Made by a program: the position numbers and the translations under genes
From: Tillandsia leiboldiana
Taxonomy: Eukaryota; Streptophyta; Magnoliopsida; Poales; Bromeliaceae
Assembly (NCBI GenBank): GCA_029204045.2
Contig: CM055068.1
Span: forward strand, 29,959,587-30,023,586
Direction of reading: 5' to 3'
DNA length: 64,000 bases
Notes under the pieces: model-generated
Databases searched by the model: none
The model's input: the letters and a program-made list of their open reading frames with translations, nothing else
What the model was told of the DNA's origin: nothing
Shown here: positions 43,085 through 54,187 of the stretch, piece after piece
Layout: every line of letters starts with the position of its first letter
Position numbering within the stretch: position 1 is the stretch's first letter

Positions 43085-43304
43085 CTGAACATCCAACTTG
43101 TCTAGTTTTTTATTTTTATGCAATGAAAACTTATCCAAGTGTTTCTAAACTACTCGAATGTATTAGGATCACCAAAATTATTTAGTTAAACGTACATGAT
43201 CATTCCGAATCCATTCTTCTTAAGATTGGTGTAATTGATCCACAATTCTTCATCTTCAATCTTCAAGACTTATACCCTTTCACGAAATACGCCAAAACAA
43301 AATT

Positions 43305-43547
43305 CTAGCTGTTTGTATCTTTTTGGTGAGCTGGGAGAGACAGATGTATTATTTTTACAGATGTACTATATTTTATTTCCAGCTTCAGTCTGAGATGTAT
43401 TAGTTTTAGTTCAGCTCTGTTTTATACTCTTTATTAGTATCTCTTATATCTAAACAGGTTACTGGCGCTTCGTGTACGCGGGAAATTCCGTGTGCACGGC
43501 AGATCTGTAGACGGGCCTGGGTTCTGGTTTACACCCGGGGCGTGACA
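43305..43547 (+). mobile_element. Y5: gypsy LTR 3' tail
   Basis: Matches the last 240 bp of the Y6 LTR (ttggtgagctgggagagaca near 43324; compare 47329) and ends acacccggggcgtgaca. The rest is missing; C3 lies to its left. Confidence 0.75.
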
Positions 43548-43690
43548 GCAAAACAAGGGAGAAGAAAGAGAGGAAAAGAAGAATGGGGGTGAGAACTACT
43601 AGTAAACCAGTAGCCTCCCATAGTGGGTAAATCCTCAAACTCCGACGCACCCACTAGGTGTAGTGGTCCAGGTTCCCATGCAACCTTTCC
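43548..43690 (-). mobile_element. Inverted gypsy LTR fragment
   Basis: Reverse complement of the Y6 LTR region about 47035-47155 (gcaaaacaagggagaag, ggtgagaactact, cagtagcctccc). It joins Y5 tail to head, so the two pieces lie in opposite orientation. Confidence 0.65.
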
Positions 43691-44666
43691 GGTGAATCCA
43701 CTGTGTATAACACCTATTGATGGAGTGTCTGGCACATAGTGCATCAAAGGGATGCCACAGATGGACCCAGAGGGGTATCTTTAGCTGGATTGGCCCTCGG
43801 CTATTTTTGCTGAATTTTAGAAAAGGTTTTGGGCCAAACAGATGTTGGATTTGGATTCAGCACGGAAAAATGCTTGAAAATGGCTATTTGCTTGTTTAAT
43901 TCTGAGTCCGGAGGCCCAAAAATGGACTCCCGGAAATTTTCGGTGGTTTTTGGTGCATGGGAGGGGCCGTGGACCGCCGGCATGCCACGTGGCGGCCTGT
44001 CATTGGCCGGTTTGCAGCGCTCGGTCCACAGAATGGTGCGGCTGGGTGCATAGGCCCGGCGCAGGACACGTGGCGTGTGCTGGTTGGCCGGCGCAGAGTG
44101 CGCGGTCCACGGAGAATGAGCGGCGGTGCATGGACCTGAGCGGGGGGACACGTGTCAACCCCTGGATGGTGGCCGCAGAGCGCACGGTCCACGGAGTCCC
44201 CGCGCGAGTGCATGGACCCGGCGCAGGGACACGTGGCAGCATGCCATTGGCGGGCTCACGAGGCGCGGCGCAAGGGGGTGCGGGCGAGCGCCTCGGGGCG
44301 CGTGCGTGGCAGGCGGTCAGACGGCGCCTGCCCGCACGTGCGCCCGTGACGCGGGTGGACACGTGGCGCCCCGCTATTCGCCGGCACCACCTACCCATTT
44401 GACCGGGTAGGTGCCACGTGGCACCACCGCACGCGCCCCGCACAGCTATTTGCTGTGCGGGACACGCGTCCGACTCCTGGAGGGCCACGTAGCTGCTCCC
44501 GACGCGCCCCGCACAGCTGTTTGCTGTGCGGGACACGTGTCAGCCCAGGGGAGTTTCGGGCGCTCCCCTGCGGTGTAGTGTGCCGCCGGGTTCGGGCGCC
44601 CGAAACCTGTCCGAGCGCCCGAATCCGGGGACATGGTAGGTAATTTTTGAAATGTTTTCTGCGGCC

Positions 44667-44675
44667 TATATAAAG
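44667..44675 (+). promoter_or_regulatory. LTR TATA box (Y6)
   Basis: tatataaag in gcggcctatataaaggccga, matching Y1 and Y2 in position. Confidence 0.7.
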
Positions 44676-45183
44676 GCCGAGCCACCTTCTTCTTGGGTTT
44701 TTTTGCATTTTCGAGCCTCTTCTCACCTCGGAGTCTTCAGCAAAGTTGCTCCCCCACTTGTGCTGCACCATCTGGAGGATTCCTGGGATTTTATGTGGCA
44801 CATTTTTTGAGGTTTCCATTTCTTCGGTGCATCGCGACGTTCCTTCGCCGGTGATCCCTTCCATTGCGTTTCGGTGCAAGAGCCCTCCCGGCCTACTCCC
44901 ACCACCTTTTTGGGCGATTATTCTGCCGTTTGATCCGTGACAGGTAGGGCTACGATCTTGGTATTTTCAGCTTCCCCTAGTTTCGAGTGTTTCTTAGAGT
45001 TTTTCTGAGCTTACTAGGACCCCTTTTCTGTGGTGATTTTTGGGACATCACTAGGTTGTTTCGTGGATTTCTCCGCGCTCGAGCATCGGATTGAGGCTTT
45101 CCTATACACATTTCGCATCTACGAAACGCAAGGATTATTGTTGTATTTTTCTGGGATTTTTCTGAGACTTGCCCGAATGTATA

Positions 45184-45758
45184 TGTGACACCCCCGGAAT
45201 TTGGATTAGTCCTATATATAAATGATATAATAGGACTAAATCTCTAACCCGGCTATAGCATTTTGGATGGTAGCAAGATCCAAGAGGTTATGAGAGTTAA
45301 GCGTGCTAGAGCTAGAGTAGTTCTAGGATGGGTGACCCCCTGGGAAGTGGGGCGTCACAGTTGGGTATCAGAGACATTCACCAGCCGGAAATGTGAGATG
45401 AGTCTCGGCTGAGCCAGGGTTATATAGCGGGTAGAGTGTGGCTCCCCGGCTAATGACCGTTGTAGGTGGAGTGCAGCTCCCTACAAGGTCGGCTAAGGCT
45501 AGCGAGACGAGTCTCACATCGCCTGGTGCTTGTGAGTGTGCTTGAGCCTGACGTGGACGTCAGGGCTTAAAGGGGGGAAGAATGTGACACCCCCGGAATT
45601 TGGATTAGTCCTATATATAAATGATATAATAGGACTAAATCTCTAACCCGGCTATAGCATTTTGGATGGTAGCAAGATCCAAGAGGTTATGAGAGTTAAG
45701 CGTGCTAGAGCTAGAGTAGTTCTAGGATGGGTGGCCCCCTGGGAAGTGGGGCGTCACA
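45184..45758 (+). mobile_element. K2: Cassandra TRIM, TSD gtata
   Basis: 575 bp. LTRs of 176 bp at 45184-45359 and 45583-45758 differing at one or two bases; duplications gtata at 45179-45183 and 45759-45763. Primer site ttgggtatcagaga at 45361, purine tract aaaggggggaagaa at about 45570. 5S-like segment 45294-45350 covers the pol III box A, intermediate element and box C region (gttaagcgtgct, gagtag, ggatgggtgacc). The internal region has an inverted repeat tgacgt-gg-acgtca (about 45550-45563). No ORF. Confidence 0.95.
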
Positions 45759-47561
45759 GTATACTTTTCCCCCTTTTCTGTGCAAAGTGTTACAGTTGTT
45801 GTGTTGTGGAGATTCGCGCTCACCGCGTTGCGGAATTTGTAACTCGGCCTATGGGGCTCGGATTGGAACGTGCAGGTACTCGTTTCGAAGGGCTCGACGC
45901 GACGATCGCAGCGGTATTTTTGTCGGATTTTTCGGAGTCCATTTTGTAGGTGAAAACTGAGCCACATTGTGACAGTTTTTGGGGACAATAGTTGATTGCG
46001 AAATTGTATGTTTAATTGGGCACCGGTTGGTATTTTTGTAGTTGTTGCGACGGGCGACTTATTCTTGGGCGTGAGTGCTTCCTGGATTTGGAGTTAGCGA
46101 TTGAGGTGGGTGTTGTTGTGAACCTCCTACTTTTGATTACCCACTAGGCATATTAGAATAACCCCCATTTTGTGATAATATCTTAATTGCGCCCTTTGGA
46201 TAATATTTGCATGCTTACCTGAGTTCAAAGGGCATTCTTCTAGTGATGAGTCTGCATGTGAGATTGTTTATTTAGGGATGGAATATCTTGTTATATGAAC
46301 CACTAGAAAGTTGTTAATTGTATTTACTATTACCTTGGGACATTTGCATGCGTGTATGGACATCTAGATAGGCCACCTTTTTTTGCTACACTATCATGTT
46401 GGAATCTGACTTAGGAGAAACCATGTTTGTTCTTTCTCCTTTCCTTCTAGATTCTAGATTCATGTTGCTCGGGTTCGAGCAGGGGTTTGGGATAGTGTAG
46501 TCGGGACTTTGTGTCTGGGACAGGTTGGATTAGTTTGCGGACTTGTGGGGTTTTACGGCGACCGCGGATATTGGGCGGTTGACCGGATATTTACTTGTGC
46601 ATCAGATTGGGTATCAGATTAGGGATCGAGTTTCCCTTTAGTGGATGGATATTCCCACTTTGATCAGCGTCGTGATCCAGTCCTGTTATTTTACGATACT
46701 GATGATACTGGTTACAGTGATACTTTACTCGTGTGGGTCGCTCCCCTCGAGTGCCACTCCGGAGTAGGCTTTAGACCGTGACGGGTGCCGGTCAGTTGGA
46801 TAGCATTACGACCGTGTTGGGTGCCGGTCAGTTACTGAGTTCGTGAGATTGAGGACAGAGCAGGCAGTGCCGGGTTCTATACCGGTCCATTTGATTGGGT
46901 TTATTCAAGCAGTTACATGTACTGATGCATACATTTAGCTATTCTTTTTGGCTTGGCATTTAGAGGCATATTAGTGGTAGCTTTTCTTCAGCAGTCATAT
47001 TTCAGCATACCACCTTTCTTTCCTTTTCACCTCTAGTAGACCTAGTGGGCACGTCAGAGTTTGAGGCTTTTCCCACTAGGGGAGGCTACTGTTTTATATA
47101 GTAGATCTCACCCCCATTGTCTCTCTTTTCTTTTCCCCCTTTGTTTTGCAGAGTCTTCTGCGGGAGTGGCTGGACCTTCTTCGGCAGACCGAGGTAAGAG
47201 GATAGCGGACTAGATAGTCGTCTACCCCGACTGCGAGCATAGTAGTTTTGGATTGTATCCCCTATACACTCAGACAGTTGTATTTTCCTTTATTTTGGGT
47301 CTGGCTTCGGCCAGCTGGTTGTATTTATTTGGTGAGCTGGGAGAGACACATGTATTATGTGAGAGTTTTATTATACTTTTACTTTCCAGCTGTGGTCTGA
47401 GATGTATTAGTTTTAGTTTAGCTCTGTTTTATGCTCCTTTATTATATCTTTTATATCTGAGTAGGTTACCAGCGTTTCGTGTACACAGGAAATTCTTTGT
47501 GCACGACGGATCTGTGGACGGGCCCGGGTTCAGGTTTACACCCGGGGTGTGACAGATTAGG

Positions 47562-47574
47562 TTGGTATCAGTGC
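47562..47574 (+). promoter_or_regulatory. Primer binding site (Y6)
   Basis: ttggtatcagtgc, 7 bp after the LTR end. One mismatch from the usual ttggtatcagagc (initiator-Met tRNA). Confidence 0.75.
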
Positions 47575-47732
47575 TTAGGGATAGGTCAGTTGGGACTTAG
47601 GAAAACCCTAGGCTTTTGGCAGACCCTAGGATGATAGGGCGTGAGTGGCATGATATTTTGCGAAAGTCGGTGATTTTGGTCATATTGGGCCGTGTGGGGT
47701 TTTGTTACTGATTTCAGGTTTCCTGTGGCAGG

Positions 47733-47959
47733 ATGTCGCCCCGGCGTCGTTTTTCTGCTGGGGGTACCCCCACTCCCCCTGAGGAGCTTGGGCAGGCGGT
47801 ATCCGCCGAGCTGGGGGAACTGCGGGCCTTGGTGACCCATTTGGTGGCGAGGAGCTTTCGACAGGACCAGCGCTCGGGGCAGCTGTTGGTGCAGAGGAGT
47901 GATCCGGCAGTCGGGGAGAGGGCCAGAGCTCCAGAGCAGCGTTTTGAGAGAAAACGCCC
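47733..47959 (+). pseudogene. gag: Gypsy Gag N-terminus (Y6), interrupted by Y7
   Basis: ATG at 47733, about 160 bp after the primer site, encodes MSPRRRFSAGGTPTPPEE, an amphipathic segment ELGELRALVTHLV and an ERKRP segment before Y7 enters. The remainder is at 61018-61560. The first codons after the insertion contain stops, so gag was broken in addition to the insertion. Confidence 0.65.
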
Positions 47960-48205
47960 AATGTCACGCCCCGGGAGGTCTTAGTATAAGCGGAAAAACG
48001 TGTATTATATTTTTTTTTTTCTTCACACGTGAAGATCAACCTCGCCCCCGGTGCACGACAGACCGCCACATATACAAATTCACTCTGCAATCGGACAGAG
48101 TCTCCTTTGTATATGCACGGCGTCCCATTTACAATACCAACCATCAACCATACAGTCGTCATCAAACATAGAGCAGGAGAAGTAATTCCCTACGGTTTTG
48201 CAAAC

Positions 48206-48320
48206 GGTGTCCACCCGACACCCAATTTTTTAAAACAATTACACATCCAAACAAGAGAGCGACGACATCGTTTGGAAAGGATAAATCCAGAGGTTTACAA
48301 AATCTGTGCCCACACGGCAC
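48206..48320 (-). other. Two covarying LTR hairpins (Y7 3' LTR)
   Basis: Sense strand: GGTGTC-gggtg-GACACC (48206-48222) and GTGCC-gtgtg-GGCAC (48306-48320). Repeated in the other LTR at 54653-54669 and 54753-54767. The same form as in Y4 and Y8, with different stem pairs. Confidence 0.65.
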
Positions 48321-49364
48321 TCTGCTTTTGAAAACGTTTTCGCAATCATTTTTATGATGATAAAAACATGCCGCGCCCGAAATCACGAAAGTATGTCTAA
48401 ACCGTAATAGTACATCCAATCCACAGTGCTAACTATAACTAATATGATCCACAGATGCAAATTAAACTAACAGTAGTTAAGAAAGAATTGAGATAAAACC
48501 AAGGAGCAACGAGTAGAAAGCCTCCTACGACTATGGTCCTCCCGACGCAGTCTCACCACCATCCCGACTAATGCCCCTAGTCAAACCTGTCACGGAGAGG
48601 GTAAACTCAGTGACAAATAAAGTAGATGTCTTAACAATTAATGTTGAATTAACAACAAACCGATTATACTGGAACCTTTCGCTAAAACCCTGCCACAAAA
48701 TAAGCTGGGTCCCATCCCCAGAGTACCTGTCAGAGAGACGGAAGTCTCCCCTCGTGCACAGTCACATTACCCCCATGATGCTTTTAACCCCTTCACGGAG
48801 CTAGTGCGGCTCCTTAGCTGTCGTGAAGAGGTCCCCACCCCATACACGTGGGGCACACGGGTCACTCGGACCACTTCTCCGGAAAAGTACACCCATGCGG
48901 AGGCCAATCCGCCTGTGTACGTGCAGCATCCAAAACCAAAATTGCCGATGTCGGCGTGTGATAAGCCCCGCGACCGCAGCCGCCACAATTATTAAATAAA
49001 AGTATTCATGCGAAGGTATAATAGTCCATCTACTTTATTAGACAAGTTAACGAGCCTTTTACGATGATATGGTGCACTCACTGCACTTGTTGCACTTATA
49101 GCAAGGGTACCCACCTGGTTGCGAGGGAATCGGAGCACCCGGATCTTTCGCACACTCCCGTTGCGTATCTGGACCTAAGAAGAGTCCATAAGGGTAACCA
49201 AAGTCAGAACCACGCACTAACTCTACAAAACGAAAGCCCGACATTACCCATCCAACGGACACCCAAGGAAATCGTCAAACCCGTCGATCAACGGATTTCC
49301 CCCGCGCAGCCGTCGCCGCCTGCCGGAGCCCCGCGCCGCCCGAACCCATGCGGCGGCCCTCCGC

Positions 49365-49600
49365 GGGCAGCGCCCACGCGGGTGTGGTCCGCGCGGCGCC
49401 CGCGCGGCGCCCACACGGGTGCGGCCCGCGCGGCGCCTGTGCGGCGCCCGCGCGGGTGCGGGCCCGCGCGGCGCCCGTTCGGTGCCCCGCGCGGGTGCAA
49501 TCCCGCGCGGCGGCCGCGCGGTGCCCGCGCGGGTGCGACCCGCGCGGGTACGATCCGCGCGGCGCCCGCGCGGTGCCCGCGCGGCTCCAGCTGTTGCCGC
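49365..49600 (-). repeat. GC-rich minisatellite in Y7 LTR
   Basis: Imperfect repeats built from cccgcgcggcgcc and gcgcgggtgcg. The other LTR (55800-56150) has a longer version, which largely explains the difference in LTR length (about 2.39 versus 2.48 kb). Confidence 0.75.
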
Positions 49601-49950
49601 CCGCGCGATGCCCTAGCGGCCTCGCGCATCTCTGCCGCCCGTGTCGTGCCCTAACTTGCGCAACGACGGCGGCGGTGGCGGAGATGACGGAGACGGCCGA
49701 AACCCTAAACAAGAACGTAAAAGAGGATCCCGAAAAACCACAACGAGGATTCACTCACCTGATTAATCCACGGGGAAGTCGTCCGATCGCGCTCTTGTCT
49801 CCGGCTCGTTGTTCGGGGTGATCGGACTCCTTCGTTTCCTTCCTTTTCTCCTTTCTTTCCTTCGGCTAGGGTTCCGTCTTTTTTCTTTTCTTTCTCTTTC
49901 GCGTTCTTTCTTTTCGGCTAGGGTTTCTCTCGTACGTATTAATTCAACCC

Positions 49951-49961
49951 CTTTTTATATC
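49951..49961 (-). promoter_or_regulatory. LTR TATA box (Y7)
   Basis: Sense gatataaaaag, repeated in the other LTR at 60621-60631, followed by a purine-rich leader with aaccctagccg. Confidence 0.65.
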
Positions 49962-50383
49962 CTAGTCGCCGATTAATTAATTTCCCAAATTAATTAATCA
50001 TAGGAAATAACAACCCCAAATTTAATTGCTCGTAACCGATTAATTAATCCGTTAATTAATTAGTCACACGGAATATCCAAATTCCCCTAAAAAGCATGCC
50101 GGATATTTTATGCGGATTTCGATGCACGCCTTAAGTCATCGCGATCTTAAAAACCCCATTCCGGGAGATCCGTACATCGGATTCCCGATCCGATCGCACC
50201 ATCGGTCTTCGTTTTCCGAGCCCTTCAACGGAAAAATACCCGCACCGCACATTGACCGAGTTTCAAACATTAAATAATTTTATTCACTTAAGGGCATAAA
50301 TAATTAACATGTGAGTCACAATTAGCCGTAAAAGCCGAAACACTACACCACTCACATTTTATAAAAAGTTTCGTCCCCGAAAC

Positions 50384-53300
50384 TTAAGTACAACCCTCTC
50401 CAAACAACCCGGGAAAGCATTCCCTCATTCTCGATTCCAGTTCCCATGTCGCTTCGCGTTCTTCTTGGTTGCTCCACTGGACCTTTACGTAGGGAATAGT
50501 TTGGTTACGCAACCTCTTGTCCTCTCTTGCCAAAATCCGCACCGGCGTCTCCTCGATGCTCAAATCCTGACGCAACTCGATGGTGAAAGCATCCAAGGCG
50601 TGAGAGGGGTCAGCGAGGTACTTCCGGAGCATTGAGACGTGGAACACGTTGTGGACTCGTTCGAGGTTCGGTGGCAAGGCTAACTGGTACGCCACTGGAC
50701 CCACGCGTTCTAGGATCTCGAATGGTCACACGTACCTCAGACTTAACTTTCCTTTTAGGCCGAAACGTTGGTTTCCTTTGGATGGTGAAACTCGGAGCAA
50801 TACATGCTCACCTACCATGAACTCTAAGTCTCGTCGTCTCTTGTCCGCGTAACTTTTCTGTCTGCTCTGGGCGGTCAGTAGTCTTTGTCTGATCAATCGC
50901 ACCTTCGCCTCGGTCTCCTCCACCAAATCTGGGCCCAAAAACTTACGCTCCCCCAAGTCATCCCAGCATATTGGAGACCGACAGCGGCGCCCATACAGAG
51001 CCTCGTATGGTGCCATCTGGATACTGGCTTGATAGCTGTTGTTGTAGGCGAACTCCACGAGGGGTAGGTATCGCGACCACCCTTCGCCCAAGTCCAAAAC
51101 GCACGCTCGAAGCATGTCTTCCACAATCTGAATCACCCGCTCTGATTGCCCGTCGGTCTGCGGGTGAAACGCCGTACTAAAATGCAACTTGCTTCCCATC
51201 GCTTGTTGCAGGCTCCGCCAAAAATTTGACACGAATCGCGTGTCTCTGTCCGACGTAATAGATGTCGGTACCCCATGCAACCTTACTATCTCATTGATGT
51301 ACGTTTGTGCCAGTCGTTCACGAGTCCACGTTGTGTGTATGGCCTGAAAGTGGGCCGATTTCGTCAAGTGGTCCACAATGACCCATATCGGATCGTGTCC
51401 TTGTGGCGATCTCGGGAAACCGGTCACAAAATCCATGGGAATCCTTTCCCACTTCCATTCGGGCACCGGTAGTGGTTGCAACTTTCCCGCCGGTCGTTGA
51501 TTCTCGGCCTTCACTCGTTGGCATACCAGGCAGTGTGCCACAAATCGAGTCACATCTTCCTTCATCTTGGGCCACCAGAAGGTATGTTTAACGTCCTTGT
51601 ACATCTTCGTTCCCCCGGGGTGCGCCACATAAGGAGCGGTATGCGCCTCCCTCAGGATTTCCTCTTTGAGCTCCGGTAGATCCGGCACACAGATTCGTCC
51701 TCGAAACCGTATCGTGCCATCGGAGCTTACTGCGTAATCGCCCTCCTGGTCAACGGTTATCCTGCCTCGCACCAGCTGGAGTTGGTCATCGGTCGATTGC
51801 CCTTCAAGAATCCTGTCCAGCAGGGTGGGCCTGACCACTAGAGTCAGAAGTTGTGCGACCGTGCCCGCTGGTACCACTTCCAGTCTTAACCGCGAAAATT
51901 CCGCAATTAGACGTTCTTGCTGGGTGATAGCATCTACACCTGCTTCCTCGGCCTGCCCCTTGCGACTCAAGGCGTCGGCTACCACATTCGCTTTTCCCGG
52001 ATGATAGTGGATCGTCATGTCGTAGTCTTTCAGTAGCTCGAGCCACCGCCTTTGTTGCAAGTTTAGCTCCTTTTGGGTGAAGAGGTACTTGAGACTCTTA
52101 TGATCAGAGTACACGTTGCAGTGTGCTCGATACAAGTAATGTCTCCATAGCTTGAGGACGAACACAACCGCTGCGAGCTCCAAATCATGCACGGGGTAAT
52201 TTCGCTCACAATCCTTGAGTTGCCTTGACGCATAGGCTATAACCCTTCCCCATTGCATAAGAACTCCTCCCAGTCCGTTCCGCGACGCATCGCAAAATAC
52301 TTCATAACCTTCCCCCGGTTCTGGTAAGGCGAGAATCGGGGCCCGCGTCAATCTATCCTTGAGCTCCTCGAAACTCTTCTGGCACTGATCCGTCCAGATA
52401 AACTTCTCCCCCTTTCGAGTTAAATGATTCAAGGGGGTGACTCTCTTAGAGAAGCCCTCCACGAAGCGCCGGTAATACCCGGCTAATCCCAGGAAGCTTC
52501 GAACCTCCGTCACCGTTGTCGGTCGGGGCCAGTCCGTCACCGAGTCTGTCTTCCTTGGGTCCACCGTGACTCCGGACGCCGAGACTACGTGCCCCAAGAA
52601 ATCCACCTTACGGAGCCAAAACTCACACTTTTTGAGTTTGGCGTAGAGTTTCTGTTCCCGTAAGGTCTAGAGGACTGTGCGCAGATGTTCTTCATGTTCC
52701 CCATCTGTACGGGAATAGATGAGGATATCGTCGATGAAGATCACCACGAATAAATCCAGGAAGGGTTTGAACACCCTATTCATCATGTCCATGAATACTG
52801 CCGGGGCGTTAGTGAGCCCGAAAGGCATCACTGTAAATTCGTAGTGGCCATAGCGAGTCCGGGAGGCCGTCTTGGGGACGTCCTCCCCTTTAACCCTGAG
52901 CTGATGATAGCCTGACTGCAGATCAATCTTTGAAAACACCGTTGCCCCTTGCAGTTGGTCGAATAGGTCGTCGATCCTTGGCACGGGGTACTTATTCTTA
53001 ATGGTGGCCTTGTTTATTTCCCGGTAATCTATGGACAACCGGAGGCTTCCGTCCTTCTTCCTCACGAACAGGACGGGCGCGCCCCATGGTGACGCGCTTG
53101 GTCTGATAAAACCTTTATCCAAAAGGTCCTCCAGCTGTGCCTTAAGTTCTTTCAACTCAGCGAAGGCCATCCTGTATGGTGCCTTGGTGATGGGCTTGGT
53201 GCCCGGGAGTAGTTCGATAGGGAAGTCAACTTCTCGTTCGGGCGGCATCCCAGGGAGTTCCGCCGGAAATATCTCCGGAAAATCCCTTATGACTGGGATG
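50384..53300 (-). pseudogene. pol: Gypsy Pol: RT, RNase H, integrase, chromodomain-like tail (Y7)
   Basis: Minus strand, one frame interrupted by TAG at 52669-52667 (expected CAG) and TGA near 50728-50726 (expected GGA). RT: SPWGAPVLFVRKKDGSLR, SKIDLQSGYHQ, and catalytic FIDDIL near 52735. The RT continues to YRRFVEGFSKR, then RNase H FCDASRNGLGG near 52290. Integrase has the zinc domain (HPGGTKMY, CLVCQRVK), catalytic MDFVTG, TSDRDTRF and QSERVIQ, and the ALYGRRCRSP block. The end (50384-50704) has NVFHVSMLRKY followed by a short chromodomain-like VKVQW...ATWE segment, typical of chromoviruses (Tekay/Del type likely). Protease and the start of RT are missing. Confidence 0.9.
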
Positions 53301-53600
53301 TCGTGCCTAACCTAGATTATGGATCCACGCGACCAAATGATCTCTTGGGTCCTTAATCGCTGGGTAGAGGGGTGGGGCCCATCTATTTCTTACGTGATCC
53401 CTAACAGGTCTCACTAAGTACAGAAGGGTCTCCTATACTCTGAAACCCGCCCGCGCGGATAGGCCGGGGAGGTTTCGCCTAGTACTTAAGGATTCCTTCC
53501 CCAAATCCGCACTAGGCGTGTCCGGGAATAGGGGAGGGAAAAAACAGGGGGAGAGAGAGAGAGTGTGTCGGACGAGGGTAAAAAAAAAACTTAGGTGTGA
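53301..53600. other. Filler of unknown origin replacing gag C-terminus and protease (Y7)
   Basis: About 300 bp between the gag N-part and RT with no gypsy match. It contains a perfect 8-bp inverted repeat cgcctagt/actaggcg (53476-53483, 53511-53518), a purine run with gagagagaga, and an A-run. In an intact element about 1.5 kb of gag and protease would be expected here. Confidence 0.5.
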
Positions 53601-54187
53601 CCGGTGCTCCACCATCAGTAGATCTTCGAAGAGTTTTTCCATCGTATCCACCCATTTCTCGATGACCCAAGGGTCGGTCGTTTCCCCCTCGAAGGTGGGC
53701 GGGTCATGCTTCTTAAACTCCGTCAAATTTGTCCCGACCCTCTCCCGTTCAGTTCGCTGATCCGTAACCCCCCCCCCCCCTACCGCGGCGGACCCCCCGA
53801 GAACAGGGGTCGTCCCTGCTTCCCTTACTGAGTCGCCCACTGTCGCACCCGGCACGGGCCCTGAAGCCGTTGGGGTGGGCATATCCCCCGGGGCTGCGGC
53901 CTGTTCCGCCGACACGCCCGTCACCGAAGTCTGATGGGGTGCGGTCGCAGTCACGCCACCCGCTCCCGGCGGTCCCGTAGTGGGGGCGGCCGTGCCGGGC
54001 GGAGGGGTCGGGGCATGCTCCGCTAACGCTGTCGCCTGTTGCTGCGTCAGTTGACGAACCTGCTCTGCCAACGTCGCTAATTGTCCGGCCATTTCTCGCA
54101 CTGCCGTCGGAGAAGCTGATTCTCTGCGGCGGCCGGGGCCGCATCGTCTGCACCTCCGTTCTCGGTAGATGACCTAGTCCGGGCCAT
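53600..54187 (-). pseudogene. gag: Gypsy Gag N-terminal part (Y7)
   Basis: ATG at 54187 (MARTRSSTENGG), a frameshift near 54100, then an open frame with LATLAEQVRQLTQQQ, a long Pro/Ala/Gly-rich linker and the gag core start FKKHDPPTFEGETTDPWVIEKWVDTMEKLFE (to about 53610). The sequence then leaves homology. A run of 13 C (53768-53780) lies in the linker. Confidence 0.75.

Larger units (their letters stand above)
42038..43304 (-). repeat. C3 5' LTR, minus strand
   Basis: Minus-oriented relative of the C1/C2 LTR. Hairpin array 42336-42513, twin stem-loops 42557-42656, TATA-like tataagta at 42787-42794 and palindromes 42933-43084. Its first about 7 bp (tgttacg in the others) are missing at 43304, where gypsy LTR sequence begins, so the junction is not a clean insertion end. 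It is clearly more diverged than C1 is from C2, which makes it useful for covariation. Confidence 0.85.
43690..47554 (+). repeat. Y6 5' LTR, left border uncertain, with K2 inside
   Basis: The first part (43690-43840) is only loosely similar to the start of the Y2 LTR. From about 43850 (ttggattcagc, then agtccgga) similarity is clear. GC-rich U3 (43950-44620) with repeated CACGTG, TATA tatataaag 44667-44675, then the shared leader. Ends acacccggggtgtgaca. No gene in the ORFs of this stretch. Confidence 0.75.
47962..50347 (-). repeat. Y7 3' LTR (2386 bp)
   Basis: In sense order: AT-rich U3 with taattaatt motifs (50060-49970), TATA gatataaaaag (49951-49961), a leader with a gtgagt donor-like site near 49753, a GC-rich minisatellite (49365-49600), and two hairpins near the 3' end (48206-48320). 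ORFs across the minisatellite are compositional. Confidence 0.88.

Noticed and set aside
45292..45350. 5S rRNA gene
   Set aside because: Only the 3' part with the pol III internal promoter is clearly 5S-like, with several changes, and it lies in 176-177 bp LTRs with primer site and purine tract. It is Cassandra, not an rRNA gene.
49275..49821. ORFs of 113-196 codons of Ala-Arg-Pro repeats (also 55691-56293)
   Set aside because: Translation of a GC-rich minisatellite in an LTR; open in several frames on both strands.
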